Under the pieces are notes generated by a model. The model saw nothing but the letters and a program-made list of their open reading frames with translations. It searched no databases and was not told the origin of the DNA. 64,000 nucleotides of DNA from Pantoea deleyi (GTDB taxonomy: Bacteria > Pseudomonadota > Gammaproteobacteria > Enterobacterales > Enterobacteriaceae), in the NCBI RefSeq assembly GCF_022647325.1, contig NZ_CP071405.1, positions 806,001 through 870,000 of the forward strand, given 5' to 3'. The position numbers and the translations under genes were made by a program. Positions 15,610 to 25,234 of this stretch are shown here, one piece after another (the first letter of the stretch is position 1; every line of letters starts with the position of its first letter).

Positions 15610-17856
15610 ATGCTCACTCAGTTGCGCGAAATTGTAGAAAAAGTGGCGAGTGCGCCGCGTCTCAATGAAGCACTCGACATTCTGGTCAATGAGATCTGTC
15701 TGGCGATGGAAACGGAAGTCTGTTCCGTTTACCTCGCCGACCACGATCGTCGCTGCTATTACCTGATGGCGACGCGCGGACTGAAAAAGCCGCGCGGTCG
15801 CACGGTGACGCTGGCGTTTGATGAAGGGATCGTCGGTTTAGTGGGCCGTCTGGCCGAGCCGATCAACCTCGCAGATGCCCAGAGCCATCCCAGCTTCAAA
15901 TATATTCCCTCTGTGAAAGAGGAGCGTTATCGCTCCTTCCTCGGTGTTCCGATCATCAGCCGTCGCCAGCTGCTCGGCGTGCTGGTGGTGCAGCAGCGCG
16001 AACACCGTCAGTTTGATGAAAGCGAAGAGTCGTTCCTGGTCACGCTGGCCACGCAGATGGCGACGCTGCTGTCGCAATCTCAGATGGGCCAGTTGTTTGG
16101 TCAGTTCCGGCAGACGCGGGTGCGCGCCATTGCGGCAGCGCCGGGTGTCGCCGTGGCACCGGGCTGGGTCGATGAGACACAGCCACTGCTCGACCAGGTT
16201 TCCGCCGCCTCAACGCTGGATGTGCAGCGTGAACGCGAACGTCTGTCGCTCGCCATGAGCGAAGCGGCCAATGAGTTTCGCCGCTTCAGCAAACGTTTCA
16301 GCGCCAGCGCTCAGAAAGAGAGCGCGGCCATCTTCGATCTCTACTCTCACCTGTTAACCGATGCCCGGCTGAAGAAGGATCTGTTCGCGGAGATCGAGCG
16401 CGGATCCGTCGCCGAATGGGCGGTAAAGCAGGTGATCGAGAAATTTGCGAAGCAGTTCGCCAGCCTGAGTGACAGCTATCTGCGCGAACGCGCAGGCGAC
16501 CTGCGGGTGCTGGGCCAGCGCCTGCTGTTTCACCTCGATGATACGCTGGTCGGGACCAACGCCTGGCCGGAGCGTTTTGTGCTGGTGGCCGATGAGCTGA
16601 CCGCCACCACCTTAGCGGAGCTGCCGCAGGAGCGGCTGGCGGGCGTGGTCGTGCGCGATGGTGCGGCCAATTCACACGCCGCGATCCTGACGCGCGCCAT
16701 GGGCATCCCGACGGTAATGGGGGCGGATATTCAGCCTCATCAGCTCAATAAGCGTTTGCTGATCGTCGATGGCTATCGCGGCGAGCTGCTGATCGATCCC
16801 GAGCCGGTGCTGGTGCAGGAGTATCAGCGACTGATCAGCGAAGAGAATGCGCTGAGCAGGATGGCGGAAGGGGTCGTCGACCAGCCGGGCGAGCTGAAAA
16901 GTGGCGAGCGCGTGCAGGTGATGCTGAACGCCGGCTTAAGCCCGGAGCATGAGCAGGCGCTGGGCAGCTGGGTGGATGGCATCGGTCTCTACCGCACCGA
17001 AATCCCCTTTATGCTGCAGAACGGCTTCCCCTCGGAAGAGGAGCAGGTGGCGCAGTATCAGGGCATGTTACAGCTGTTTCACGATAAGCCGGTGACGCTG
17101 CGTACGCTCGATGTCGGGGCAGATAAACAGCTGCCTTACATGCCGATCAGTGAAGAGAACCCCTGCCTGGGCTGGCGTGGTATCCGCCTGACGCTCGACC
17201 AGCCGGAGATTTTCCTGGTGCAGGTGCGCGCGATGCTGCGTGCCAACGCCGCCTCCGGCAACCTCAGTATTCTGCTGCCCATGATCAGTCATATCGATGA
17301 GATCGACGACGCAAAACAGCTGATCGATCGCGCCGGACGTGAAGTGGAAGAGATGCTGGGTTACGCCATTCCCGCGCCGCGTATCGGTATCATGATCGAA
17401 GTGCCGTCGATGCTGTTTATGATCCCCCATCTGGCATCGCGGGTCGATTTTGTTTCGGTCGGAACCAACGACCTGACGCAGTATCTGCTGGCGGTGGACC
17501 GCAATAACACCCGCGTCGCCAATCTTTACGATTCGCTGCATCCGGCGATGCTGCGTGCGCTGAATGCGATCGCGCAGGAAGCCCGTCAGGCTAATCTGGA
17601 ACTGTGCCTCTGTGGTGAAATGGCGGGCGATCCGATGTGCGTCGCCCTGCTGGTGGGGCTGGGTTATCACCACCTCAGCATGAACGGCAAGAACGTGCCG
17701 CGCGTGAAATATCTGCTGCGTCACCTGGATTATGAAGAGGCGCAGGCGCTGAGCGAGCAGGGGATGCATGCCCACACCGCGACGGAAGTTCGCCATCTGG
17801 TTTCGGCCTTTATGGAGCGGCGCGGTCTGGGTGGGTTGATTCGCGGCGGTCGCTGA
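15610..17856 (+). CDS. ptsP: Phosphoenolpyruvate-protein phosphotransferase PtsP (EI-Ntr)
   Basis: First enzyme of the nitrogen-related PTS; autophosphorylates from PEP and passes phosphate to NPr (PtsO). 748 residues, the E. coli length. An N-terminal GAF domain (about residues 15-155) senses glutamine/2-oxoglutarate in relatives. The EI phospho-histidine is His356 in NSHAAILTRAMGIP, and the PEP-binding TIM barrel follows (EIPFMLQNGFP, RTLDVGADK, FVSVGTNDLTQYLLA, ELCLCGEMAGDP). It lies in the conserved rppH-ptsP-lgt-thyA order and is probably in one operon with rppH. Confidence 0.96.
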   Translation: MLTQLREIVEKVASAPRLNEALDILVNEICLAMETEVCSVYLADHDRRCYYLMATRGLKKPRGRTVTLAFDEGIVGLVGRLAEPINLADAQSHPSFKYIPSVKEERYRSFLGVPIISRRQLLGVLVVQQREHRQFDESEESFLVTLATQMATLLSQSQMGQLFGQFRQTRVRAIAAAPGVAVAPGWVDETQPLLDQVSAASTLDVQRERERLSLAMSEAANEFRRFSKRFSASAQKESAAIFDLYSHLLTDARLKKDLFAEIERGSVAEWAVKQVIEKFAKQFASLSDSYLRERAGDLRVLGQRLLFHLDDTLVGTNAWPERFVLVADELTATTLAELPQERLAGVVVRDGAANSHAAILTRAMGIPTVMGADIQPHQLNKRLLIVDGYRGELLIDPEPVLVQEYQRLISEENALSRMAEGVVDQPGELKSGERVQVMLNAGLSPEHEQALGSWVDGIGLYRTEIPFMLQNGFPSEEEQVAQYQGMLQLFHDKPVTLRTLDVGADKQLPYMPISEENPCLGWRGIRLTLDQPEIFLVQVRAMLRANAASGNLSILLPMISHIDEIDDAKQLIDRAGREVEEMLGYAIPAPRIGIMIEVPSMLFMIPHLASRVDFVSVGTNDLTQYLLAVDRNNTRVANLYDSLHPAMLRALNAIAQEARQANLELCLCGEMAGDPMCVALLVGLGYHHLSMNGKNVPRVKYLLRHLDYEEAQALSEQGMHAHTATEVRHLVSAFMERRGLGGLIRGGR

Positions 17857-17897
17857 CCGCCAGGCCCGTCAGGCTGGCTTATTTGCCCTTCCGGTGC

Positions 17898-17995
17898 CGG
17901 GTAGCGCTCATCCTCCTCACGTACTCACTGTACGCTGCGGTTGTTACTCGCTGTCCCTGCAGGGAGTGGCTGCAACAGGGTGCGCCGACGGATCA
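17898..17995. repeat. Possible dispersed intergenic repeat between ptsP and lgt
   Basis: The stretch containing CTCACGTACTCACTGTACG, followed by GGTTGTTACTCGCTGTCCC and TGCAGGGAGTGGCTGCAAC, resembles short repeats I recall downstream of genes in Erwiniaceae, Serratia and relatives. It includes a CGTAC/GTACG stem (17920-17934). There is only one copy in this window, so repetition cannot be shown here. Confidence 0.3.
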
Positions 17996-18049
17996 GATTA
18001 AACGGATTATCCGCGTTTACATTTGCGCGGCATTTCAAAAAACCGGCTG

Positions 18050-18058
18050 TGCTATGAT
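18050..18058 (+). promoter_or_regulatory. Extended -10 promoter for lgt-thyA
   Basis: TGC followed by TATGAT (18053-18058), 62 bases before the lgt start. No good -35 is present at 16-18 bases upstream, which an extended -10 can tolerate. A start point near 18065 would give a leader of about 55 bases. Confidence 0.5.
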
Positions 18059-18119
18059 GCGCAGCCTTAATTTATGTGCCTGACAACACCCCTTTTCAGG
18101 GCTGAAAAATAGACGGTGA

Positions 18120-19004
18120 ATGATGAATAACGGCTATATTGCATTTCCGCAGTTCGATCCGGTGATCTTTTCGATCGGACCGGTTTCGCTTCACTGGTAC
18201 GGTCTGATGTATCTGGTGGGCTTTGTTTTCGCCATGTGGCTGGCGGTACGCCGGGCAAATAAACCTGGCAGCGGCTGGAAAAAAGAGGAAGTTGAGAACC
18301 TGCTGTACGCCGGTTTCCTGGGGGTCTTCCTGGGCGGCCGTATCGGCTATGTGCTGTTCTACAACCTGCCGCTGTTCCTGGAAAACCCTCTCTATCTCTT
18401 CAAGGTCTGGGATGGTGGTATGTCGTTCCACGGTGGCCTGATCGGGGTGATTGTGGTGATGCTGATTTTCGCCCGCCGCACCAAACGCACCTTCTTCCAG
18501 GTCTCGGATTTTATTGCACCGCTGATCCCGTTTGGTCTGGGCGCCGGCCGTCTCGGCAACTTCATCAACGGCGAACTCTGGGGCCGTGTCGATCCGAACT
18601 TCCGCTATGCCATGCTTTTCCCTGGCTCACGCAGCGAGGATGTCGCGCTGGCCGCCAACAACCCGCAGTATCAGGATCTGCTGAACACCTACGGCGTGCT
18701 GCCGCGTCACGCGTCGCAGCTCTATGAACTGGCGCTGGAAGGTATCGTACTCTTTATCATCCTCAACCTGTTTATCCGCAAGCCACGCCCGATGGGCAGC
18801 GTCTCTGGCCTGTTCCTGATTGGCTATGGCGCATTCCGCATTATCGTGGAGTTCTTCCGCCAGCCGGATGCCCAGCTTGGCCTGTTTGAAGGCGGCATCA
18901 GCATGGGTCAGATTCTCTCTGTGCCCATGATTGTTGCCGGCATTATTATGATGATCTGGGCGTATCGTCGTCGCCCGCAGCCCCAATTTCGTGAGGAAAA
19001 ATGA
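18120..19004 (+). CDS. lgt: Prolipoprotein diacylglyceryl transferase
   Basis: Inner-membrane enzyme that transfers diacylglycerol from phosphatidylglycerol to the lipobox cysteine of prolipoproteins, the first step of lipoprotein maturation. 294 residues with seven TM helices. The Lgt signature [18 protein letters not shown] (near residue 140) and the HGGLIG segment (H103 region of E. coli) are present. It starts at ATG 18120 or the adjoining ATG 18123, with GACGGTGA just upstream. The stop overlaps the thyA start (ATGA), so the two are translationally coupled. Substrates in this window include the ygdR, ygdI and mltA products and the 6368-6994 protease. Confidence 0.97.
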   Translation: MMNNGYIAFPQFDPVIFSIGPVSLHWYGLMYLVGFVFAMWLAVRRANKPGSGWKKEEVENLLYAGFLGVFLGGRIGYVLFYNLPLFLENPLYLFKVWDGGMSFHGGLIGVIVVMLIFARRTKRTFFQVSDFIAPLIPFGLGAGRLGNFINGELWGRVDPNFRYAMLFPGSRSEDVALAANNPQYQDLLNTYGVLPRHASQLYELALEGIVLFIILNLFIRKPRPMGSVSGLFLIGYGAFRIIVEFFRQPDAQLGLFEGGISMGQILSVPMIVAGIIMMIWAYRRRPQPQFREEK

Positions 19005-19795
19005 AACAGTATCTGGATTTAATGCAGCATGTGCTGAACGAAGGCACACCAAAAGCTGACCGTACCGGCACCGGTACGCTTTCAATTTTTGGTCACCAGA
19101 TGCGTTTCAATCTGCAGGATGGTTTTCCGCTGGTCACCACCAAAAAATGTCATATCCGCTCGATTATTCATGAGCTGCTGTGGTTCCTGAAGGGTGACAC
19201 CAACATCGGCTATCTCAAAGAGAACAAGGTCTCGATCTGGGATGAGTGGGCGGATGAGAACGGCGATCTCGGCCCGGTCTATGGTAAGCAGTGGCGCAGC
19301 TGGGGAACCGCCAGCGGCCAGGAGATTGACCAGTTGAGCCAGGTGATGGAGCAGCTGAAGCGCGATCCCGACTCCCGCCGGATTATCGTGTCTGCCTGGA
19401 ACGTCGGTGAACTCAGTGAGATGGCGCTGGCACCCTGCCACGCGTTCTTCCAGTTCTACGTGGCGGACGGCAAGCTCTCCTGCCAGCTCTATCAGCGTTC
19501 GTGCGACATCTTCCTGGGTCTGCCGTTCAACATCGCCAGCTATGCGCTGCTGGTGCACATGGTCGCGCAGCAGTGCGATCTGCAGGTGGGGGATTTTGTC
19601 TGGACTGGCGGCGATACGCACCTCTACAGTAACCATCTGGAGCAGGCGCGCCTGCAGCTGACCCGCGAACCGCGTCCGCTGCCAACGCTGGTCATTAAGC
19701 GCAAACCGGCGTCACTGTTTGACTATCAGTTCGATGACTTTGAGATTGAAGGCTACGATCCGCATCCTGCGATCAAAGCCCCGGTCGCCATCTGA
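19001..19795 (+). CDS. thyA: Thymidylate synthase
   Basis: Makes dTMP from dUMP with methylenetetrahydrofolate as carbon donor and reductant. 264 residues, identical in length to E. coli ThyA. The nucleophile Cys146 lies in [33 protein letters not shown] and the N-terminal [16 protein letters not shown] (Arg21 phosphate ligand) are canonical. It overlaps lgt by 4 bases and ends before a clear intrinsic terminator. Confidence 0.98.
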   Translation: MKQYLDLMQHVLNEGTPKADRTGTGTLSIFGHQMRFNLQDGFPLVTTKKCHIRSIIHELLWFLKGDTNIGYLKENKVSIWDEWADENGDLGPVYGKQWRSWGTASGQEIDQLSQVMEQLKRDPDSRRIIVSAWNVGELSEMALAPCHAFFQFYVADGKLSCQLYQRSCDIFLGLPFNIASYALLVHMVAQQCDLQVGDFVWTGGDTHLYSNHLEQARLQLTREPRPLPTLVIKRKPASLFDYQFDDFEIEGYDPHPAIKAPVAI

Positions 19796-19810
19796 TCGAT
19801 AAAAACGAGA

Positions 19811-19841
19811 AAGCCCTGGCTCGCCGCCGGGGCTTTTTTTT
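19811..19841 (+). terminator. Intrinsic terminator after thyA
   Basis: Stem AAGCCCTGG/CCGGGGCTT (one T-G wobble) with a 7-base loop, followed by eight T. Confidence 0.9.
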
Positions 19842-19980
19842 GCCTGTCGATCGCTGAATCTGCGGCACCGCTCGCACGCTTTTGACCGCCACTGTCGGTC
19901 AGGCCGATTTTCTGCCATCCCAATTCCGGCGTGCCTCAAAACCCCTTGTTTCACCGCTCCGCAGATCGCACTCTGCCGCT

Positions 19981-20448
19981 ATGAAAACCACACACATACG
20001 GGGTTTTACCCTGCCGGAACTGCTGCTGGTGTTGGTGATTGCCGCCACGTTAAGTCTCACGGCATTACACGGCTGGCAGCGCTGGCAACAGCGACAGCAA
20101 CTGCGCGACAGCGCGCAGCAGTTGCAGGGGTTCCTGCTGCGGATACGCGCCCGGGCAAACCGGCACAACAGCGATCTGGTTTTGTGGTCGCGGCCTGGCG
20201 CGCCCTGGTGCATTGGTGTCGGCAGCCCTGCCGGTGAATGCCATCCTGGCAACCCGCTGCATTTCGTCGCCCCGCATCCGGATGTGCAACTCACTGACAT
20301 CCGGGGAGAGCCGGGCTTTTATGGCCGGCGTAACGTCGCCACGGCGGGCAGCATCGGGCTGGGTAACAGCGCCGGACGCATCAGGCTGATTATCTCGGCC
20401 CGGGCCCGTATTCGGCTCTGCATGACGGATGAGGAGGGCTGCCCGTGA
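19981..20448 (+). CDS. ppdA: Type IV prepilin-like protein PpdA
   Basis: A minor pseudopilin-like protein of the type IV pilus/type II secretion superfamily. From ATG 19981 it has 155 residues. The class III leader MKTTHIRG is followed by the processed segment FTLPELLLVLVIAATLSLTA, with Glu at +5. A longer frame from 19882 would bury the leader and is rejected. It is first of four overlapping genes (ppdA-ppdB-ygdB-ppdC) between thyA and recC, as in E. coli. The prepilin peptidase and pilus assembly genes are not in this window. The E. coli set is sparsely expressed and its role is not well defined. Confidence 0.9.
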   Translation: MKTTHIRGFTLPELLLVLVIAATLSLTALHGWQRWQQRQQLRDSAQQLQGFLLRIRARANRHNSDLVLWSRPGAPWCIGVGSPAGECHPGNPLHFVAPHPDVQLTDIRGEPGFYGRRNVATAGSIGLGNSAGRIRLIISARARIRLCMTDEEGCP

Positions 20449-20972
20449 AAGCGACCGGATTCAGCCTGCTGGAGATGTTGATCGCGATGGCACTCAGCGC
20501 CGTCGTGATGATCGGCGTCGGACGCTTTCTGCCGCGGCTGCTGGCAGAGAATGCCAGCCTGCTGCAGCGGGCGCAGCTGCGCCAGGAGTTACAGCAGATC
20601 ATGGCCACGCTGGAAAAGGCGGTGCGGCGGGCCGGATATTGTCATGGCGAATGCGGGCCGGGCGCACTCACCATCCGCGAGAACTGCCTGCTGCTGCGCT
20701 GGGATGAGAACAGCAACGGACGATGGGACGCGGTGGGCCATACCGGCAGTGACTATTACGGCTACCGCCTGCGACAGCGGCAGCTTGAGGCGCAGCGCGG
20801 AGTGGATGAGTGTCAGTCCGCAGGCTGGGAGCGGCTCTCCGATCCCGCCTTTATGACGATCGGGCAGTTCAGCATCAGCCGGCAGGATTCGCAGATCAGG
20901 ATCGTTTTGCAGGGGCAGGCCGGACGCTGGCGTGAAACGATCGAGAGCTGGGTCGAGGGAGAGAATCTGTGA
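20445..20972 (+). CDS. ppdB: Type IV prepilin-like protein PpdB
   Basis: Minor pseudopilin of 175 residues. GTG start at 20445 overlaps the ppdA stop by 4 bases (GTGA). The leader MKATG precedes FSLLEMLIAMALSAVVMIGV, with Glu at +5 and a single N-terminal hydrophobic helix. The C-terminal domain is beta-rich with several Cys (YCHGECG), as in GspJ/PilW-type minor pseudopilins. It would join PpdA, YgdB and PpdC in a priming complex, by analogy with minor pilins. Confidence 0.9.
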   Translation: MKATGFSLLEMLIAMALSAVVMIGVGRFLPRLLAENASLLQRAQLRQELQQIMATLEKAVRRAGYCHGECGPGALTIRENCLLLRWDENSNGRWDAVGHTGSDYYGYRLRQRQLEAQRGVDECQSAGWERLSDPAFMTIGQFSISRQDSQIRIVLQGQAGRWRETIESWVEGENL

Positions 20973-21373
20973 AAGAGCGGGGCAGTAGCGCGCTGGGCAT
21001 GGTTCTGATGCTGCTGCTGATCGGCAGCGTCACGCTGCACGCCAGCCGCAGGCTGTCTGAGCAGGGGATGCGACTGCTGGCGGATGAGCAGCACACCATC
21101 ACCGATTTCTGGCGGGCGCAGTCTGCGCTGCAGTGGGGATTCTCCCTGCGCTGGCCAGGCAGCGAGACCGTACACTGTCAGCAGGACGATCGTCACGGCT
21201 GGCGCAGTTGTTTACAGCGAGGTGAAAAAGATGACGTACTGCTTAAAGGCGAGGCCAGCGACAGGGGGATGGCCGTCTGGCACTGGGTCCGGTTACAGGG
21301 GAGTCAGGTTATCGCGCTGCCGCACGGCTGGATCGACTATTGTCCGCTCGTGCCTCCGGCAGCCTGCCTGTAG
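20969..21373 (+). CDS. ygdB: PilX-like minor pilin-associated protein YgdB
   Basis: A membrane-anchored protein of the prepilin cluster, 134 residues (E. coli YgdB 135). The GTG start at 20969 overlaps the ppdB stop by 4 bases. The N-terminal hydrophobic helix SSALGMVLMLLLIGSVTLHA lacks a canonical Glu+5 prepilin site, as in PilX/GspK-type members. The C-terminal GWIDYCPLVPPAACL aligns with the GWSDFCPL end of the E. coli protein, so the frame looks full length. Confidence 0.85.
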   Translation: MKERGSSALGMVLMLLLIGSVTLHASRRLSEQGMRLLADEQHTITDFWRAQSALQWGFSLRWPGSETVHCQQDDRHGWRSCLQRGEKDDVLLKGEASDRGMAVWHWVRLQGSQVIALPHGWIDYCPLVPPAACL

Positions 21374-21659
21374 ATGCTGCGGATTCAGCCTGCCGGAACT
21401 CCTGTTTGCGCTGCTGCTTATGGCGTTAAGCACCAGCACGCTGCTGCACTATCACCGCGCCCTGGCGCTGAGCTTCAGCCAGCAGTGGGCGCAGCGCGAG
21501 GCCTGGCGGGTCGCCGGGCAGCGGCTGATCGGGCATGAAGTGGCGGGCTGGGTATCCCGCCTGCAACAGAAAAGCGGTCCGTCAGGCTGTATCCTGCTGC
21601 AGGCTGACGTCACCGGCCCCTGGCAGCGCCGTGCCACGCTTACACGGCTGCGATGTTAA
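21374..21659 (+). pseudogene. ppdC: Type IV prepilin-like PpdC, apparent frameshift at the leader
   Basis: A prepilin signature GFSLPELLFALLLMALSTS begins at 21381, and the frame stays open to the stop at 21657-21659 (about 93 residues). The ATG immediately after the ygdB stop (21374) is in a different frame: it reads M-L-R-I-Q. One extra base between 21380 and 21381 would give M-L-R-G-FSLPELL. No ATG, GTG or TTG occurs in the prepilin frame within about 100 bases upstream. The first, ATG 21231 with GAGG 8 bases before, would create a 50-residue leader overlapping ygdB. So either a one-base deletion (biological or sequencing) or a non-canonical start such as ATT 21339 must be assumed. Confidence 0.6.
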
Positions 21660-21760
21660 GCGCAACAGGTCGCCCTTTTAATGGGTTTCAACGGCGATAC
21701 GCGGTAAAGTGACAGGGCCGCAATACCGCAGTCATGTTCTGAGTTATCACAGGAGTTTTC

Positions 21761-24700
21761 ATGTTTCACGTCTATCACTCAAATCAGCTCGATGTGCTGA
21801 AGATTCTGGCGGCTGCGGTGATTAAACATGATCCTCTTGATGACCCGTTTGCCGCCGAGATGATCCTGGTGCAGAGCCCCGGAATGGCGCAATGGCTGCA
21901 GATGGAGCTGGCGCAAACCTTTGGTATCGCGGCCAACATCGAGTTTCCGCTGCCCGCCAGTTTTATCTGGGAGATGTTTGTCCGCGTACTGCCCGGCATC
22001 CCGCCAGAAAGCGCCTTCAGCAAGGCCAGCATGGGCTGGAAGCTGATGCACCGGCTGCCGGTCATGCTGGAGCAGGAGGCGTTCACCTCGCTGCGGCACT
22101 ACCTTCATGACGACGGCGACAAACGTAAGCTGTTTCAGCTCAGCTCCCGGGTCGCCGATCTCTTCGACCAGTATCTGGTCTACCGTGCCGACTGGCTCAA
22201 CAGCTGGGAGCGCGGCGAAACGATCGAGGGGCTGGGGGAGGCGCAGCGCTGGCAGGCCGCCCTGTGGCGCGATCTGGTCAGCTATACCGAGGCGCTGGGC
22301 CAGCCGGAATGGCACCGTGCCAACCTCTATGCGCGCTTTATCCAGACGCTGGAGCAGGCGAAAAGCACACCGGACAATCTGCCAAAGCGGGTATTCATCT
22401 GTGGTATCTCGGCGCTGCCGCCGGTCTATCTGCAGGCGCTGCAGGCGCTGGGCCGCCATATCGATATCCATCTGCTGTTCACCAATCCCTGCCGTGACTA
22501 CTGGGGCGATATTCAGGATTACGCGTTTCTGGCGAAACTGCAGAGTCGTCAGCGCCGGCGCCACGGAGCGGATGAAACGCGCGCGCTCTTCCGCGATGCG
22601 GAGCAGGCCCCGGCGCTGTTTAACGACGCCGGAGAACAGCAGCTGACGAATCCGCTGCTCGCCTCCTGGGGCAAGCTGGGACGTGACAACCTGTTCCTGC
22701 TCAGTCAGATGGAGTCAAACGACGATATTGATGCCTTTGTGGATGTTGAGCCGGACAACCTGCTGCACTGCATGCAGCACGATCTTCTCAATCTGCAGGA
22801 CAACGCCATCATCGGACTGAATGCAGCGGAACTGGCGCACAGCGATCGTAAGCGTTGCCTGGATCCGGACGATCGCTCCATTGCGGTTCAGGTCTGCCAC
22901 AGCGCCCAGCGAGAGGTCGAAGTTCTGCAGGATCATCTGCTGGCGATGATGGAGGCCGATCCCGACTTAAAAGCGCGTGACATTATCGTCATGGTTGCCG
23001 ATATCGACGCCTATGCGCCCTTCATCCAGGCGGTATTTGCCAACGCGCCAGCCGACCGTTACCTGCCTTTTGCCATTTCTGACCGTCGTGCCAGTCAGGC
23101 CCATCCGGCCATCGTGGCGTTTCTGCAACTGCTGGCGTTGCCGGACAGCCGGTTCGTCTCGGAGGATGTGCTGGCGCTGCTGGATGTGCCGGCGCTGGCT
23201 GCCCACTTTTCCATTGATGAAAGCGGGCTGCGTTTGCTGCGGCGCTGGGTCAGCGAGTCCGGCGTACGCTGGGGACTGGATGACGCCAGCGTGGAAGCGC
23301 TCGCCCTGCCGATTACCGGCCAGCACACCTGGCGTTTTGGCCTGCAGCGTATGCTGCTGGGGTATGCGATGGAGAGTCACAACGGTGACTGGGAAGGGAT
23401 CCTGCCTTATGACGAGTCGAGTGGCCTGGTGGGCGAGCTGGCGGGTCATCTGGCAGAGCTGCTTTCGCGGCTGAATGACTGGCGACAGCGGCTGGCGGAA
23501 TCCCGGCCGCTGTCGGAGTGGCTGCCCCTGTGCCGTGAACTGCTCAACGCCTTTTTCAGTCCCGATGCCGAAACCGAGGCCGCACTGCTGCTGGTTGAAG
23601 AGCAGTGGCAGCAGCTGATCGACTACGGCATGGCGGCGCGGTTTGAAGAGGCGATTCCGGTGGCGCTGCTGCGCGACGATCTGCGCAGCCGGCTTGACCA
23701 GCAGCGCATCAGTCAGCGTTTCCTGGCCGGACAGATTAACTTCTGTACCCTGATGCCGATGCGCTCTATTCCTTTCCAGCTGGTCTGTCTGCTGGGGATG
23801 AACGACGGTGTCTATCCCCGCACGCTGGCCCCGCTGGGCTTCGATTTAATGCAGCAACAGTCCCGCAAAGGCGACCGCAGCCGCCGGGATGATGACCGTT
23901 ATCTCTTTCTGGAGGCGATGATCTCTGCACAGCGGCAGCTCTATATCAGCTATATCGGCCGGGCGATTCAGGATAATACGGAACGCTACCCCTCTGTGCT
24001 GGTCACAGAGTTGCTGGATTACATCGGACAGAGTTTCTATCTGGAGGGTGACGGCCATCTGGAGCTGGATGAGAGTGCGGAACGGGTGCGGATGCACCTG
24101 CAGCATCTGCACAGCCGGATGCCGTTTGATGCGGAGAACTTCCAGCCCGCTGCCCGGTTGCAGAGTTTTGCCCGCGAGTGGCTGCCTGCCGCGCAGAAGG
24201 CGGGGCAGCCCCAGCCCGACTTTGTGCAGCCGCTGACTGCTCCGGTGATCGAAACGCTGACGCTGGAGGCGTTTCTGCGCTTCTGGCGGCATCCGGTGCG
24301 CGCCTGGTTCCACCAGCGGCTTGGCGTCAGCTTCTGGCTGGAGGAGAACGAACTGCCCGACAGCGAGCCTTTTGCGCTCGACAACCTCGAACGTTATCAG
24401 ATCAATGCACAGCTGCTGAATGCGCTGGTCGAAGGTGACGATACAGAGCGGCTCTACGCATATCATCGTGCGGCCGGTAATCTGCCCTATGGCGCGTTCG
24501 GTGAGCTGTTCTGGCAGGCGCAGCGCGAGGAGATGCAGGAAGTCGCTGCGGAAGTGGTCACGCAGCGCAGCGACGGCGAGAGCTGGGAGGTCAATCTGCA
24601 GCTGGAGCAGGTCAGTTTAACCGGCTGGCTGACGCAGGTGCAGGATGACGGACTGCTGCGCTGGCGGCCCGGCGTGCTCAACATGAACGACGGACTGTTA

Positions 24701-25138
24701 CTCTGGCTGGAGCACCTGGTCTACTGCGCACTGGGCGGCACCGGCAGCAGCCGGATGTTTGGCCGTCAGAAGAGCCGCTGGACGTTCCTGGCGGTGCCGC
24801 AGGCGGAGGCCACTGCGGCGCTGAACGCGTATGTCGCGGGCTATCTGGCCGGAATGCGTCAGCCGCTGATGCTGCTTAATAAAAGCGGAGGCGTCTGGCT
24901 CACCGCCAGCTATGACAAAAAAAGTCAGCAGCTGCTTACCGATGAAGCGACGCAGCTTAAAGCGCGTAATCGCCTGCTGACCGCCTGGCAGGGTAACTAT
25001 CAGGTGGAAGGAGAGGGAGGCGACCCCTATCTGCAGCGTCTCTGCCGGGTGCTGGATGAGGCGCAGCTGCAGCAGATCGCTGAGGCGGCACAGCGCTGGT
25101 ATCTACCGGTGCTGATGGCGCATCAGGACGACGAATAA
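21761..25138 (+). CDS. recC: Exodeoxyribonuclease V subunit gamma, RecC
   Basis: Structural and Chi-recognition subunit of RecBCD, which processes double-strand ends for RecA loading. 1125 residues (E. coli 1122). The start ATG 21761 follows CACAGGAG. The N-terminal FHVYHSNQLDVL and ILVQSPGMAQWLQ are typical. Inactive helicase-like domains and a nuclease-like C-terminal fold are expected from the family, without intact Walker motifs. No frameshift is seen. It leads the recC-ptrA-recB-recD order, separated from ptrA by about 96 bases. Confidence 0.97.
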   Translation: MFHVYHSNQLDVLKILAAAVIKHDPLDDPFAAEMILVQSPGMAQWLQMELAQTFGIAANIEFPLPASFIWEMFVRVLPGIPPESAFSKASMGWKLMHRLPVMLEQEAFTSLRHYLHDDGDKRKLFQLSSRVADLFDQYLVYRADWLNSWERGETIEGLGEAQRWQAALWRDLVSYTEALGQPEWHRANLYARFIQTLEQAKSTPDNLPKRVFICGISALPPVYLQALQALGRHIDIHLLFTNPCRDYWGDIQDYAFLAKLQSRQRRRHGADETRALFRDAEQAPALFNDAGEQQLTNPLLASWGKLGRDNLFLLSQMESNDDIDAFVDVEPDNLLHCMQHDLLNLQDNAIIGLNAAELAHSDRKRCLDPDDRSIAVQVCHSAQREVEVLQDHLLAMMEADPDLKARDIIVMVADIDAYAPFIQAVFANAPADRYLPFAISDRRASQAHPAIVAFLQLLALPDSRFVSEDVLALLDVPALAAHFSIDESGLRLLRRWVSESGVRWGLDDASVEALALPITGQHTWRFGLQRMLLGYAMESHNGDWEGILPYDESSGLVGELAGHLAELLSRLNDWRQRLAESRPLSEWLPLCRELLNAFFSPDAETEAALLLVEEQWQQLIDYGMAARFEEAIPVALLRDDLRSRLDQQRISQRFLAGQINFCTLMPMRSIPFQLVCLLGMNDGVYPRTLAPLGFDLMQQQSRKGDRSRRDDDRYLFLEAMISAQRQLYISYIGRAIQDNTERYPSVLVTELLDYIGQSFYLEGDGHLELDESAERVRMHLQHLHSRMPFDAENFQPAARLQSFAREWLPAAQKAGQPQPDFVQPLTAPVIETLTLEAFLRFWRHPVRAWFHQRLGVSFWLEENELPDSEPFALDNLERYQINAQLLNALVEGDDTERLYAYHRAAGNLPYGAFGELFWQAQREEMQEVAAEVVTQRSDGESWEVNLQLEQVSLTGWLTQVQDDGLLRWRPGVLNMNDGLLLWLEHLVYCALGGTGSSRMFGRQKSRWTFLAVPQAEATAALNAYVAGYLAGMRQPLMLLNKSGGVWLTASYDKKSQQLLTDEATQLKARNRLLTAWQGNYQVEGEGGDPYLQRLCRVLDEAQLQQIAEAAQRWYLPVLMAHQDDE

Positions 25139-25234
25139 CCGGTCAGCACACGAATTTATTACACAGCAATTTTGCTCTGCTTTGAGCCGCCGGGTCAGAA
25201 ATTGGCGGCTTATCGGGAAACGAGAGGAGTTTAC

